NCBI RefSeq assembly: GCF_933775445.1
Contig: NC_065874.1
Location: 32,434,501-32,498,500 of the forward strand
Direction: 5' to 3'
DNA from: Argentina anserina
Taxonomy: Eukaryota > Streptophyta > Magnoliopsida > Rosales > Rosaceae
DNA length: 64,000 nt
Below the pieces are notes generated by a model. That model was not told the DNA's origin and did no database searches. It saw only the letters and a list, made by a program, of their open reading frames with translations. The position numbers and the translations under genes were made by a program. Below, one piece after another: positions 24,752-37,405 of this stretch (its first letter is position 1; each line of letters starts with the position of its first letter).

Positions 24752-27598
24752 AAAACTCAAAATTTCAAAGTCGTTAAACATCAAAACAATCTCAATGAAA
24801 ATGAAATCATTTAACGTGCACAGCGGATCATCTCTGAGTTCCAAATACAACTCAGTCAAACCGATTATTACAAACCAAATTTATAATTCGACATTACATA
24901 TGATGGAAAGTGTAATAATCCTCACAAACTCTCATAAAGCTCACAAATAAAATCACTCCAATTCTCACACACAAAATCCATGCTAGAAATCTTACCACAA
25001 ACAGGACACGTACGACTTCGAATCTCCGGAGTCGTCACTCAATCTCCACTAATCAGTACCTGCGGAATTATCCCCTACACCATTGAATTGGTGCACCGGG
25101 ATTGTAAACACAAACCCGGTAAGCTTATAGCTCGTATGAGTAAAATGACAATATAGTTCGCATATCAATATATACGAAAAATCACAATCAACAAATATAA
25201 ATGCCCTCATGAGTCAATGGACGGCCCATCTGGTTGTCCCAAAGAAATGTGAAAATAAAACGCTCATGAGAAATTAAGTAACCCTTCTGGTTACCCAAAT
25301 GCATTTATAATACGGGTACCAACAACGCTGGTACACATCTGTTACCCCTCAAGTAATACACCGCTGATATTGGATAGCCACCCGCTACCCAACATCCAAA
25401 ACAATCTGAGTACCCATGAGCAGATAACCACCCGTTACCTCACATGCAGTACTACGCTGATATTGGGTAACCACCCGCTACCCAACATCTAAAACAATCT
25501 GAGTACTCATGAGTAGATAACCACCCGTTACCTCACATGTAGTACTATGGCTGACAGACTAGAGCTCTAACTGTATCGTAACTTTCGCCCGGCCAAAGGC
25601 TAGGTTCCGACTTGCCAAACACGTACAATAATCTCACATCATATTGTATCAAAAATCAGGTCCGAAGACAATTCACATTTTAACAATCTCAATGTTAAAA
25701 ATCACGTACAATAATCTCATATCATATTGTACAATTCATTCACATGCTCCATATAATCACAATAAAATCATAACAGTATATTATATAGCAAACTATATAT
25801 ATTCGTACTTATTTACCATTTATACAATATATATATAGTCCACTATATCTTATACATGTCATATTTCACAACTCATACTCAATACACAATCTTCCGTCAT
25901 CAAAATGACCATTCCTAATGAATTAATAACAGTATATAATATAATGAACTATATATATATGCACTTATTACCATTATACAGTATATATATAATCCACTAA
26001 ATTTTATACGTGTTGTAATTCATTATTAAATACTCTCGCAAATATCTTGAATCACCACGAGGGTAGATTCGTAAATATGTGAGATTTTACTCACCTTATT
26101 GACTCGAGCGTAATTCCACAATTCCCGATGATAATTCATTTCCTCGATTTAACGATCACCTTGAAAAGATAAGAAAGAATTCATAACCGTGTCATAAACC
26201 ATTAAATGCCGAAACAGTAATAATCGGTTACTGTTCAGCAATTTTCGGTTTTACGAAGTTACTGTTCACTGTTACTATTCACGGTTACTGTACAAATACA
26301 CTATAATACGTATTCCTGTACGTATAAATATTATATACGTATTCATGTACGTATAAATATTATATACGTATTTCTGTACGTATAATATTATATACGTATT
26401 TCTGTACGTATAAATACTATGTACGTATAAATATTATATACGTATTTCTGTACGTAAACGTACCGTTTAAAATGTAAATACAAACTCAGTAAATAAAATT
26501 TACTAAATTACCCTTTTACAAATTACTTTTTACAATTACTGAAAGTAATTTATATTTACATTTACCGAAGGTAAAATTTAATTACATTTACCGTAGTAAA
26601 TAAAATTTACATTTACATTTAAGTAAATTACCAAAATACCCCTATCGGAAACACTGTCACACCGCCGCACGTGGCGGCGCGTGGGGTACACGCGCCACCC
26701 GTCGGCAGGCTACGCGTGGGGTTCACTCGCCGACGCCACCCACGACGCGTGTGATGCCACCGCCGCCCCAAAATCGTCCTCCTTCCTCCCTTCTTCCTTC
26801 TCTCTGTCTCACGTCTCCTCCAAGCCACCCCACACCCTCACACGCGCCGCCTCTAGGCGGCGGTAATCCTCCTTTTCCTTCTCCGCTCCCCCTCCCCAAT
26901 CTACCTCAAAATCTCTCCAGAACAATCACAATTACACCAACAAGCAATCCAACAATCAGACTAACCAAAACCCTTACCTAAAACACGATTTGAAGTCGTT
27001 GAAGTTCCTTGGTTGGTTCGGACCGCCTGCGTTTGTATCCGAGAGTCACGCCGAGCCTCACGGCGTCGCTGGTGACCGCGCCTTGCTCGTGGGGAGGTCG
27101 CGTCGTGGTGGTGAGGTCGCAGCTGCCGGCGGTGAGGAACGACGCTCGGAGGAGAAGGGAGAGAGACTCGGAGGGAAGAGGGAACCGAGAGAGAGAGAGA
27201 GAGAAAGAGGGAGGCGGGGTGAGAGAGAAACGAAAGGGTTTCCAATTATGGGAACCCTAGCTGAAAAACTTCCTTTTATACCCCCTCCCAAAATCGGAAA
27301 CTAACTTCCGTCGTTAATAACTTTTACGTACGTCGTCCGATTAGAACGCGTCACATATCCCCGAACTCGTATCGACGAGCTCTACAACTTTCGTGAAGAA
27401 AGTTTTAGCAACTGAGCGACGAAATAAAAGTCGATAAATTCGTTCGGAAACGTAACGTTTTCTTATTAAACGTTCTCGGAACGTTTCCGTTTCCGTTTCG
27501 TAACGTTTGCAAACAATCAAATTCATTTAAACTGAAATTCATGTCTTTATAGAACTCAAACTAAGTCAAATAATGTATTGAAATTTAGGGTTATTACA
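24752..27598 (-). mobile_element. Inverted LTR copy nested in solo LTR 3, end-trimmed
   Basis: On the minus strand it starts TGTAATAACCCTAAATTT (27598) and runs to AAATTTTGAGTTTTT (24752), about 27 bp short of the TGACC/GTTACA end seen in sister copies. Same internal organisation: TATA box (minus, 27271-27280), leader block, two array-B units (25.37-25.56 kb). No 5-bp TSD; flanked instead by a 116-bp duplication of the host LTR. Confidence 0.85.
27271..27280 (-). promoter_or_regulatory. TATA box of inverted LTR
   Basis: Minus-strand TATAAAAGGA at the conserved LTR position. Confidence 0.6.
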
Positions 27599-27714
27599 GG
27601 ATAGGAAGGAAAAATTAGTGGTTTTAGGGCGGCAGTGGCGTGCTACGCGCCGGTGTTAGAGTCGGCGTGTAGGCCCCACGCGCTGCCATAGTGAGCGCCA
27701 CGTGCGATCGCCGA
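27599..27714 (+). repeat. 116-bp direct repeat, copy 2
   Basis: Resumes solo LTR 3 after the insertion, repeating 24636-24751. Confidence 0.85.
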
Positions 27715-29343
27715 AGGTGGCGCGTATACCCCACGCGCCGCCACGTGCGGCGGCGCGTGAACAGTGAATTCAAACAGTAATTTTGTAAATAATTACTTTT
27801 TATGTACGGTAAATGTGAATTTATTTTATGTACGGTAATTATAAATGTAAATTATGTACAGTAAATATAAAAGTAATTTTGAAAGGTAAATTGTAATTAT
27901 TATTTACTGAGACAGTATTCACAATTGAATAGTATGCATACGTACATAAATACGTAAACAGTATATACTCGTACAGAAATACGTAATTATTATGTATTTA
28001 TACAGTAATGCGTGAATAGTAAGTACATGAATAATAAATATGCGAACAGTGATTTCGTAAAAAAACCCGAAATTGCTGAACAGTATAATATTATTACTGT
28101 TTCGGCATTTAAGGTTTTACGTAACGATTCTAAATCCACTCTTATCTTTTCAAGGTGAAGGATACTTCAAGTAAAGCATTCACATTTGGAATCGTGAGAA
28201 TTTCGCTCAGGATTATAAGGTGAGTGAAATCTCACAGTGACGAATCTACCCTTGCGTAGATTCATGATTACGCTTAATTAAAAAGAATGAACTATGATAG
28301 GTATAAGATATAGTGGATTGTGTATGTGTATAATTGGTCAAATATGTACATATATATGGTTTGCTATATTATATACTGTCATAATTTCCGTTTGCGAATG
28401 AGTTCATTTTAGTGTTGATTTTATTTATTTGAACATGTCGATTTGATTTGTAAAATATCATGTGATGATTGTTATTGTACGTAGTTTTAACATTGAGTTT
28501 GGTTAAAACATTTTCTATCTTCAGCCGTGTTTTTCTGTCTTCGGACGTGTGTTATGTCTTCGGATGTGTTTTTCTGTCTTCGGACCAGTCTTCGGACGTG
28601 TTGGCATGTCGGAACTTAGTCTTGGCCGGGCGACAGTTACGATTCAGTTAGAGCTCTAGTCTGTCTGCCGAGGTACTGCATAAGAGGTAACATATGGATT
28701 ATCGGCTTATGAGTACCCATATTTTTTTATATTGGATAACAGGTGGTTGTCCAATATTGGCGGCGTACTACATGAGGGGTAACAGAGGTGTACCATCGCT
28801 CATGAGTACCCGTATTATAAATGCATTTGAGTTGCCCAACTTCTCATGAGCATATATATTTTCACATTATTAGACAACCAGATGGGCCGTCTAATGAGTC
28901 ATGAGTGCATTTATAATTGATGTTTTGTGGATTTTCGTATATGTTTTTATACGAGTTGTATTTGTTGTTTTTCTCATACGAGCTACAAAGCTTACAAGGT
29001 TTGTGTTTACAATCCCGGTGCACCTATTCGATAGTAGAGGATAATTCCGCAGGTGTGGATTAGCGGAAATCGACGGACCACTCTGAGGACTCGAAGTTGT
29101 TTTTATCCTATCTTGTGGTGAGGATTTGTGTGGATTTATGTGAGGATTTTTACATTTCCATTTGATATAATGTCGAATTATAAATTTGGTTGTAATAATC
29201 GATTAGACTGAGTTGCATTTTGAACTCAGTAATGATCCGCTGTGACCTTAAAATGATTTCGATTTTATTGAGATTGTTTTAGAGTTTTTCATGACTACAA
29301 AATTTGAGTTTCATACTCGAAATTTTGAGGTCGTGACAATATA

Positions 29344-32071
29344 TACAAGTATAATTCCATATATATGAATTGAAACACATGAATTGAATCATCATGACGA
29401 GTAGGTTGTTCATACTTTAGCTCCTAATTTTTTCTAAGAGGCTATTATCACCCTAGTTTCTTTTCATGTTCCTTACGTACAGTTACGTAGGCTCTTAGCA
29501 TGTCAAGCTATCAAGTGCATGCAAGCGCGCAGTAGATCTTATCGGTGAAAGTCTTCGCAACGCTAGTCGCAAAAGGTTTGCCAACGGATAGCTGGTCTGG
29601 AACATAGCATGTATATGATCGAATTTGTAAGTGATGTCTCATTCTAGAAGAAACACTGTTGAGCTCCTGGTTGTGAGGCCTTTTGTGCCAATATATAATA
29701 ATTGTTGTGCCTAACGCAGGCATCTTTGACATCTTCATTGTTGAAGGTGAAGAATAGTGTACGGTGTTCTTGTTACTCGCTCATATCATCATCCATCTGC
29801 CTAGACTGCTTGCCTTGCTGGTAAATTCAATCTTCTCATGTAGACGTTCAATTTCATCATGTAGTTTACCAATTACCTGTACATGAGTACGAAACCTGTG
29901 ATACCGTACGTACGTATGAAAATACATTAATTATCTCTGTTTACATCCTTAATCAATTCGTGCAACAAAGGCGCTCTTGTACCCTAGCTACGTAAGTAAA
30001 TTAATTAACCATCAATCTGCCATATCTAATATGGAATGAGAGCTAATCTGTACAATTTCTAGAAACTTTGTGGACTAGAGGCCAAATCCTCGGTCTTATA
30101 TTGAAAACTATGGCATGACTACATGAGTCAATTTTAGGCTGTTGGCAGGGAAGACTGTTGTTCCTTGTTCAATGCCATGGTCATAACAACAAACAAGAAT
30201 CAAGAAGAAGATAGACTACGTACTGCGTGTTGGTTGAACATTTATTGATCGAGATGATGAGGTCGTCCAGTCTTCCTAGGTGAGAATATTAATTGGACTT
30301 TATTAGGTCGATCAGAAAGTAGGACAATGAAAAAAACAGGTGTGAAATATCATCACACAGAAATGACACGTTTTTTTTTCCTTTGAGCGATTAAGATTGA
30401 TTTTTAAAGAAGGGTAGCATGTAATGATGTAGAGTATATACCGCGACAACAACTCTCGATCTCAAAGAAAGCAACTCGTTCGTTCATAAGGTAACTGAGT
30501 AAAACTTCTCTTAATTTGAACTAGTATTTCTGCTTGTCAGCTTGTGCGTGTGACTAGTTAGAAATAATTGTGAATTACCTAATCGTAGAGATTTGCAGAC
30601 GGCTATGAAAGGGAAAAACAAAAATACTTTAAAGAGGTTTATATATTGTTGAAGTCTTTTATCTAAAAAAAATATCTGTATATAAGTGGTTTCGTAAGTT
30701 TGATATTGCATTTGGCTAACCCCTTCGATAACGGGAATAAACACAAATCGATATGGGCATAGCTAGTGTAAAAGAGAACAAGCTAGATTCGGGTTTAATT
30801 ACCACACATAGTTTTTGTAAGTAATTAACAATTTTGGGTTCTCTTATCTCTCAATATATATACGTATTTTTTACGTCTCCACACATTGACCGGAGCTGCA
30901 TGGCGACGGTAGCTAGTGTCCGTTCTGATGCGTAACCAGTCATTCAGGTAGTCACGATTTCACATTCATTCAAGCTGCCACGCATGCAGAATCTAAAGCC
31001 ATAGGCCATAGCGCAGCCTGTTATGATGTTTGCGGGTCAAAAATGAGAAAAAAACTTATTAAGAAAAGGAAGTAATGTATTTTTAATTTGACCATAATTA
31101 AGTCAAGTTATTAAGTGCAATCACCAATTAAAATACAACATTGACCGAATCATCAGTAACTCATCCTTTTCTAAAATAAGTTTCAGGTACGATGTCGCAA
31201 AGGAAGCAATGAGCGAGGTTATGAAGTCGACCAATCGATGAATCACCCTCGATCTGGACATGGAAATGGACATGCATGGACAACTAAGATATCTCGTTTA
31301 GATGATGAACCTGACCCTTCGATTCAAGGCCTTCAAGTTCGTCCGCTCAGAGTTCTTATCGGCAATTGTTCGGGATTGGAATATATACCAATCTAATACA
31401 TATACCTCTTCGATCACTGGCATACAACATATACGATGTCATTCTAGATGTTGGGCCACTGAAACATGTATGCATAAAGTGATAAAACATAGAACAATCA
31501 AATCTAGTGTTAGAGACTTGGTCGCAAGTGTTCATAACAAAAACTAATAGATTGAAGAATTGAAATTAAGGAAAACTGTATGGAACTATAGATGATTACG
31601 TATTTTTTCAACATGATATAAAAACCATTAAGTTACATTACTTTTGACCAATTAACTATTGTACAAGTCATCAGGAGAATAATGTTTAAGCACAAATCAT
31701 ATCTCCACAGATCACATAATCGGGTCATAAAATTATGCTTAATGGTGTCTCATCAATCAAAGTGAACAGTTCCTTGCGATCAGATCAAATAAAGCCGCAA
31801 ACTCATACTTTCTTATCTCTGAGAAATCCGAGGTCTAAATTGACGAGAGGTACGTAACGACAGCCAGTGTAAATTCTGGTTAACTTTCACGTACCACGGC
31901 CGCCATGCCGGTCATGATTTATTTATTTTTCTTTTTTCATCATTTCATGAAGAAACTTTTACAGAACGTACAGACTCTCCCTCCACATTGTACTGCTATA
32001 TAGTATATATACAGTACTTATTGAGCTTGAAGATCATCAGCAATAAGAACATAATCGTTTATAGGTAAAGT
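29344..32071. other. Intergenic, upstream of P450 gene B
   Basis: No gene supported. A short minus-strand stretch near 29.89-29.80 kb reads IGKLHDEIERLHEKIEF, a heptad-like peptide after a possible AG acceptor, but it soon meets stops and I cannot name it. A TATATATA-type motif near 31.99-32.01 kb could serve P450 gene B. Confidence 0.4.
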
Positions 32072-34331
32072 ATGGAGCTTCTTCACTTTAATGCAGAAAT
32101 GTGAATGTCTCTGGCTGTGCTTGGAGTCATAGGGTTATTAGCTCATCTGTATAGTGGACTAGTGGTGAAGCCGAAGAGGCTGCGGTCCCTGATAACCAAG
32201 CAAGGCATCAGCGGTCCCTCGCCAGCTTTTCTTCTGGGAAATATTATGGACATCAAGAATTCGAAGGCTCACCCGAGCAACATTGCTATGCCGGCTTCGA
32301 CAAGCCAACCTCTCACCTCCCACAACTGTGCTGCTGTTCTCTTTCCTTTTTTTGAGCAGTGGAGGAAGCAATATGGTATCTACCACACGTACAATTCCTA
32401 ATACACCTTATACACGTACCTACCTATATATATACGTTCATCCTATATATGTTACTTAAATAAACACATTGATCGAGTAATTATGTATCATTGGTTTATA
32501 GGTGAAGTGTTTGTATTTGCACTTGGCAACACACAGATACTATATGTGAACAAACCTGAGGCAGTGAAAGAGATTACCACATGTACATCCTGGGACTTGG
32601 GGAAGCCTAGTTATCAATATAAAGAGCGCCGTCCCTTACTTGGTCATGGTATTCTAACCTCAAATGGTGCCTCATGGGCACATCAGAGGAAAATCATTGC
32701 TCCTGAACTTTACATGCAGAAAGTTAAGGTATACGTGTACAAAAATTTTACATGTTGACTCTGCACGCATTATATATGAATTCTGGTAGTTCAGCTCAAT
32801 ATGACTATATATATGAGTTATGCATGCTTGTTTGGTTGAGAAGTAGCTAGCAACAGGTTTAACAATGGGACTCATTATCTCCTGCAGGGAATGATCAACT
32901 TAATCACAGAGTCTACAATTACTCTGGTAAACTCTTGGAACAATGAGATTGAGGCGCAGGGAGGAATTGCAGACATAAAAATGGACCAGTATATGAAAAG
33001 TTTCTCTGGTGATGTTATCTCAAGGGCTTGTTTTGGAAGCAACTACGTAAGAGGCGAAGAGATATTTCAGAAACTAACAGATCTCCAGGAGGCCATGGCC
33101 AGGAAACTTTTCCTAACCGGAATTCCTGGATTGAGGTACTGAATATATAAACTTTTTATACCGTATTTGTACGTGCATGGCTAAACGTACAGCTTAATTT
33201 CATACGAGTATAACAATGTGGTTAGCACTCAGCAAATGCTATATGTAACAAAATATATTTCATACAAGTCTATTTAATCATATATATGACATCATTCAGG
33301 CTCCTTCCAACTAAGAGCAATAAGGAAGCTTGGGCATTAGAGAAGGAGGCTGCAACTTTGATACTACGGGTAGTGAAGGAGAGAGAGGCTGCAGGATACG
33401 AGAAAGACCTACTGCAAATGATTCTTGAGGGTGCTAAAAACAGTAACCTTAGCCAGGAGGCGACAGACAGTTTCATTGTAGATAATTGCAAAAACATTTA
33501 TTTGGCTGGATATGAAACCACTGCAGTTTCTGCTACATGGTGCCTTATGTTGTTGGCTTCGAATCAAGAATGGCAAGAACGTGTCAGTGCGGAGGTACTT
33601 CAAGTCTGCGAGGGTCGAATTCCAGATGCTGATATGCTTCTAAAGATGAAACAGGTATTCTTTACTCAACTATATATCATCAAACATGTACATCATGATA
33701 TATCACCACGTACATCTGATTACCAAATACTGTGCTAGACTAGTACATATATCAGTCTTTTCGTGTTAGAATTAGACGATGTTCCATCAAAAGTAATCTT
33801 ATCTTTGAATAAATCTTGTGAATGAAAAAACTCTGTACAGTACCTGTACATTTGAGATCGAACTCATTTGGAGCTGTAACCAACTAGCTAATTCTGAATG
33901 TGCAGCTAACAATGGTGATTCATGAGTCGTTGCGCCTTTATCCCCCAAACACTGTGGTGTCGAGAGAGGCTCTCAAGGACTTGAAATTTGGAGACATTCA
34001 TGTGCCTAAGGGTGTCAATGTTTGGACAAATGTGGTAACCCTACACACTGATCCTGCAATATGGGGACCAGATTCCTACACATTCAACCCTGAGCGATTC
34101 GCCAATGGGATCTCTGGTGCCTGCAAGCTTCCCTACTTGTACATGCCGTTTGGGATTGGACCACGAATATGTCTAGGACAGAACTTCGCAATGGTTGAAC
34201 TCAAGATTCTGATAGCTCTCATACTCTCCAACTTCTCCTTCTCACTTTCTCCCAAGTACATCCACAAGCCTTCTCTTAAGCTGGTTATTGAACCAGAACA
34301 CGGAGTTGATCTCCTGGTGAAGAGGCTGTGA
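32072..34331 (+). CDS. Cytochrome P450, CYP714-like (gene B), stop at ancestral codon 11
   Basis: Paralogue of gene A in opposite orientation, with the same predicted ER monooxygenase role. Exons 32072-32375, 32502-32728, 32888-33135, 33300-33654 and 33906-34331; lengths 304, 227, 248, 355 and 426 equal gene A exactly. Seen: FPFFEQWRKQYG, I-helix AGYETT, ESLRLYPP, FNPERF and haem loop FGIGPRICLG. The ancestral start ATG (32072, MELL...) runs into an in-frame TGA at 32102-32104, immediately followed by ATG at 32105. If translation starts at 32105, the protein is 508 aa and keeps most of its hydrophobic anchor. The rest is open, so I favour a working gene with a shifted start over a pseudogene, but this is inference. 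Confidence 0.85.
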
Positions 34332-34775
34332 GTTGCTTAGTCTATATTCTGCTGCGAAATAAGAAAGGAGAAGAGGTTAACTTCCACGTGAATAACTTTG
34401 TCTATATAATTAAGCTAGCTAGCTTCTTGCTTCTGTGTAAACCGAATTTGGTTCCAATGGTTCGCTCCGGAGTATAACTGAGGTGTTCCGACGGGGGCCA
34501 TACTCTTACGTTTCTTTTGTTCCCATGCATGCATATTGTATTGATGTGCTTGACACTTGAATAATTTGATATTCGTTTTTCATTTCCCAATTTGATATTC
34601 GTTTTTCATTTCCCCATCAAATTTACATGAACCATTGGACACGTGTTTTCGACAAAGTAGCTAGTTCGATCTTTTCATGCAGATAGTTCAACTCCTATGA
34701 CTAGAACAAACAAGGTACGCTGTGCACAGAACGGCACAAGGGCACATCAATCGTAACAAACCATAGCAGCGGTCG
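34332..34775. other. Downstream of P450 gene B
   Basis: Presumed 3' UTR of gene B; a short phrase (TTTGATATTCGTTTTTCATT) is tandemly repeated near 34.57-34.61 kb. Nothing else seen. Confidence 0.5.
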
Positions 34776-36855
34776 TATAACCACCCCAAAATTTCGAGTA
34801 TAAAAACTCAAAATTTCAAAATAGTGAAACACCAAACAATCTCAACGAATCGAAATCATTTAAAATGCCACAGCGGATCATCTCTGAGTTCAAAATACAA
34901 CTCAGTCAAACCGATTATTACAAACCAAATTATAATTCAACATTATAATAAATGGAAATGTAAAATCCTCACAACAACCTCACAAAATAGTCACACAAAA
35001 TCCCCACACAAGCTGGAGATAAATAACTTCAAGTCCTCTGAGCAGTCCGTCAATTCCCGTTAATCCACACCTGCGGAGTTATCCACTACACCATCGAATT
35101 GGTGCACCGGGATTGTAAACACAAACCCGGTAAGCTTTACAGCTCGTATGAGTAAAATGAAAATATAACTCGCATATCAATATATATGAAAATCCACAAA
35201 TCAAACAAATATAAATGCACTCATGAGTCAATGGACGGTTCATCTGGTTGTCCCAAAGAAATATGATATGAAGCGCCTATGAGAAATTAAGTAACCCTTC
35301 TGGTTACCCAAATGCATTTATAATACGGGTAATAATCGGTTACTGTTCAGCAATTTTCGGTTTTACGAATTTACTGTTCACTGAGTACTAGTCAATGTTT
35401 ACTATTCACTGAGTACTATTCAATGGTTACTATTCACTGAGTACTATTTATTATTTACTATTCACGTATTTACTATTCATGTATTAATGTATAAATACAC
35501 ATCCAATACGTATCTATGTACGAGTACATACTGTTTACGTATAAATACTATTCAAATGTACATACTGTCTCAGTAAATAATAATTACCGAATTACCCTTC
35601 CAAAATTACTTTTTACCTTTACTAAAAGTAATTTACATTTACATTTACCGTACGTAAATAAAATTTACATTTTATCGTACGTAAATCACTTTTTTACATA
35701 TACCGTACGTAAAAATAAATTACAAAATTACCCTTTTCGGAAACACTGTTCACGCCGCAGCACGTGGCGGCGCGTGGGGTGCATGCGCCACCTCCGGTAG
35801 GCCGCGCGTGGCGCTCACGCGCCACTCACTGTGGCAGCGCGTGGGGCCCACGCGCCGACACCAACCAAGGCGCGTATGACGCCACCGCCACCCCAAACTT
35901 CTTCTCTCTTCGTACTCTTCCTTCCTACGGTCTCAGACCACCTCCTACTCCTCCCACGCACCGCCTAAAGCGGCGGTAACTTCACTCTCCTCACCTCCTC
36001 CGATCTGCCTCCAATCCATTCAAAATCCAACAACAATCACAACCAACCCATCAATTACATCAAATCATACCTTAATTGAAGTTTAGAACTTCGATTTAGC
36101 ACCGGAGAAGCTCGGATCGTTGGTGGTGCTTCGATTCCTCGGGGTGGATTGGGATCGTGCGATTTTGCCCCTGAGTCGACAACAGAGGGCTCCAAGGCGA
36201 GGATTCGGCGTCGTGATGCTCTCCTCTGTGCTCGTGCGTCGCCGGAGGTGATGCTGATGGTGGCGACAAAGCTCGCGGTCTCGGGTTGAAGCGCAGAGGC
36301 TCACGGCGTTGCGAGGAGGTGCGTCGACCTCGGGGTCGACTGCGGAGGTCCCTGCAGCACTTTGGGGTTGGCGGTGAGAGGCACGCCGGCCTAGAGGCTG
36401 AGATCGCCGGCTTGGTTTTTTGAGAGTGAGGGAGGGACTCGGGGAGAGAGAACACGAAAGGGGAGAGGGAGAGAAAGGAGGCGCGGGGTGGGTTTCCTGA
36501 AATGGAAACCCTAGCTCCTTTAATTGTCTATTTATACCTGTTTCCAAAATCGGCAACGAACTTCTGTCGTTAATAACTTCCGCGTCCGATGTCCGATTTG
36601 AACACGTCACATGTCCACGCACTCGTATCGACGAGCTCTACAACTTTCGTGAAGGAAGTTTTCGCAACCGAGCGACGGAATAAAAGTCGATATATACGTT
36701 GCAGAAACGTAACGTTTTTCTAATTAAACGTTCCAAGAACGTTTCCGTTTCTCGTTTCACAGCGTCGCAACCAATCACATTCATTCTAATTAAATTTCAC
36801 AATTTATAGAATTTATATCAAACCAAAATATTGTTTAAAAAGTAGGGTTATTACA
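34776..36855 (-). mobile_element. Solo LTR 4 of the large-LTR family, internally deleted (2080 bp)
   Basis: The minus strand starts TGTAATAACCCTA (36855) and ends GGGGTGGTTATA (34776), a mutated GGGTCGTTACA. Flanks GGTCG and TGTCG differ at one of five bases, consistent with an aged target duplication. Alignment with the nested copy shows the block equivalent to about 25.32-26.22 kb is missing, with the junction at 35330. TATA box at 36529-36536 (minus). Confidence 0.8.
36529..36536 (-). promoter_or_regulatory. TATA box of solo LTR 4
   Basis: TATAAATA on the minus strand at the family-typical position. Confidence 0.55.
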
Positions 36856-37405
36856 TGTCGACTTATTGAAAGGAAATAACAAACTTACCCAATAATAGCA
36901 AAATAACTAAAATAGTTTTGGTTGTGAAAGTGCGGTAAGAATTTATTTCTATACATATTAAAATGTTTTGCTAACGATAATCATAGTTCTCATAAAAAGA
37001 AATGTCAACGCAGGAGAATTATACTATTATATCCAGATAAGGCCGAGATGCATTCTAATGTAAATGGTAATGCTTACATTTTGGTAAGCTGATATGGTCT
37101 GAAACTCCGAATCGAATAGTTAAACTTGACACATTTTTAGATTGTATAGGTAGAGACATTTATACACGTAAATCATAATTCTATTGAAAATGAAGTTTAA
37201 AATGTGATCTATCATACATAACTACAATTCGAGGGACACATGGCAGACAAACAAGTTATTAAGCACCACACCAAATAAGAAATGATCATTAACCTTCCTA
37301 AAATTGGGATTCAGATTTGAGAGAGAAACAAAGTAGGGGAATGATGAATTGTGAAAGGTTCATTGATGTGATTGTAGATTTATAGAAACATTAAACATTC
37401 ATAAA
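36856..37405. other. Intergenic, upstream of reticulon gene
   Basis: AT-rich presumed promoter and 5' UTR of the reticulon-like gene; no specific element recognised. Confidence 0.45.

Larger units (their letters stand above)
23825..29338 (+). mobile_element. Solo LTR 3, interrupted by an inverted sister LTR
   Basis: Begins TGTAATGACCTG and ends GAGGTCGTGACA, with perfect 5-bp flanks ATATA (23820-23824 and 29339-29343). Removing the inverted insertion (24752-27598) and one copy of a 116-bp duplication leaves about 2551 bp, matching solo LTR 2. TATA box at 24147. ORFs inside are low-complexity shadows. Confidence 0.85.

Noticed and set aside
26628..27304. Ser/Arg/Pro-rich ORFs on both strands near 27 kb
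   Set aside because: Same LTR leader block in inverted orientation; frames differ between copies.
29511..29738. 75-codon minus-strand ORF near 29.6 kb
   Set aside because: No domain or matching splice structure; neighbouring coiled-coil-like peptide ends in stops, so no gene could be supported.
36083..36622. 179-codon minus-strand ORF near 36.3 kb
   Set aside because: Lies in solo LTR 4 and corresponds to the GC-rich leader of the family; frame not conserved in sister copies.
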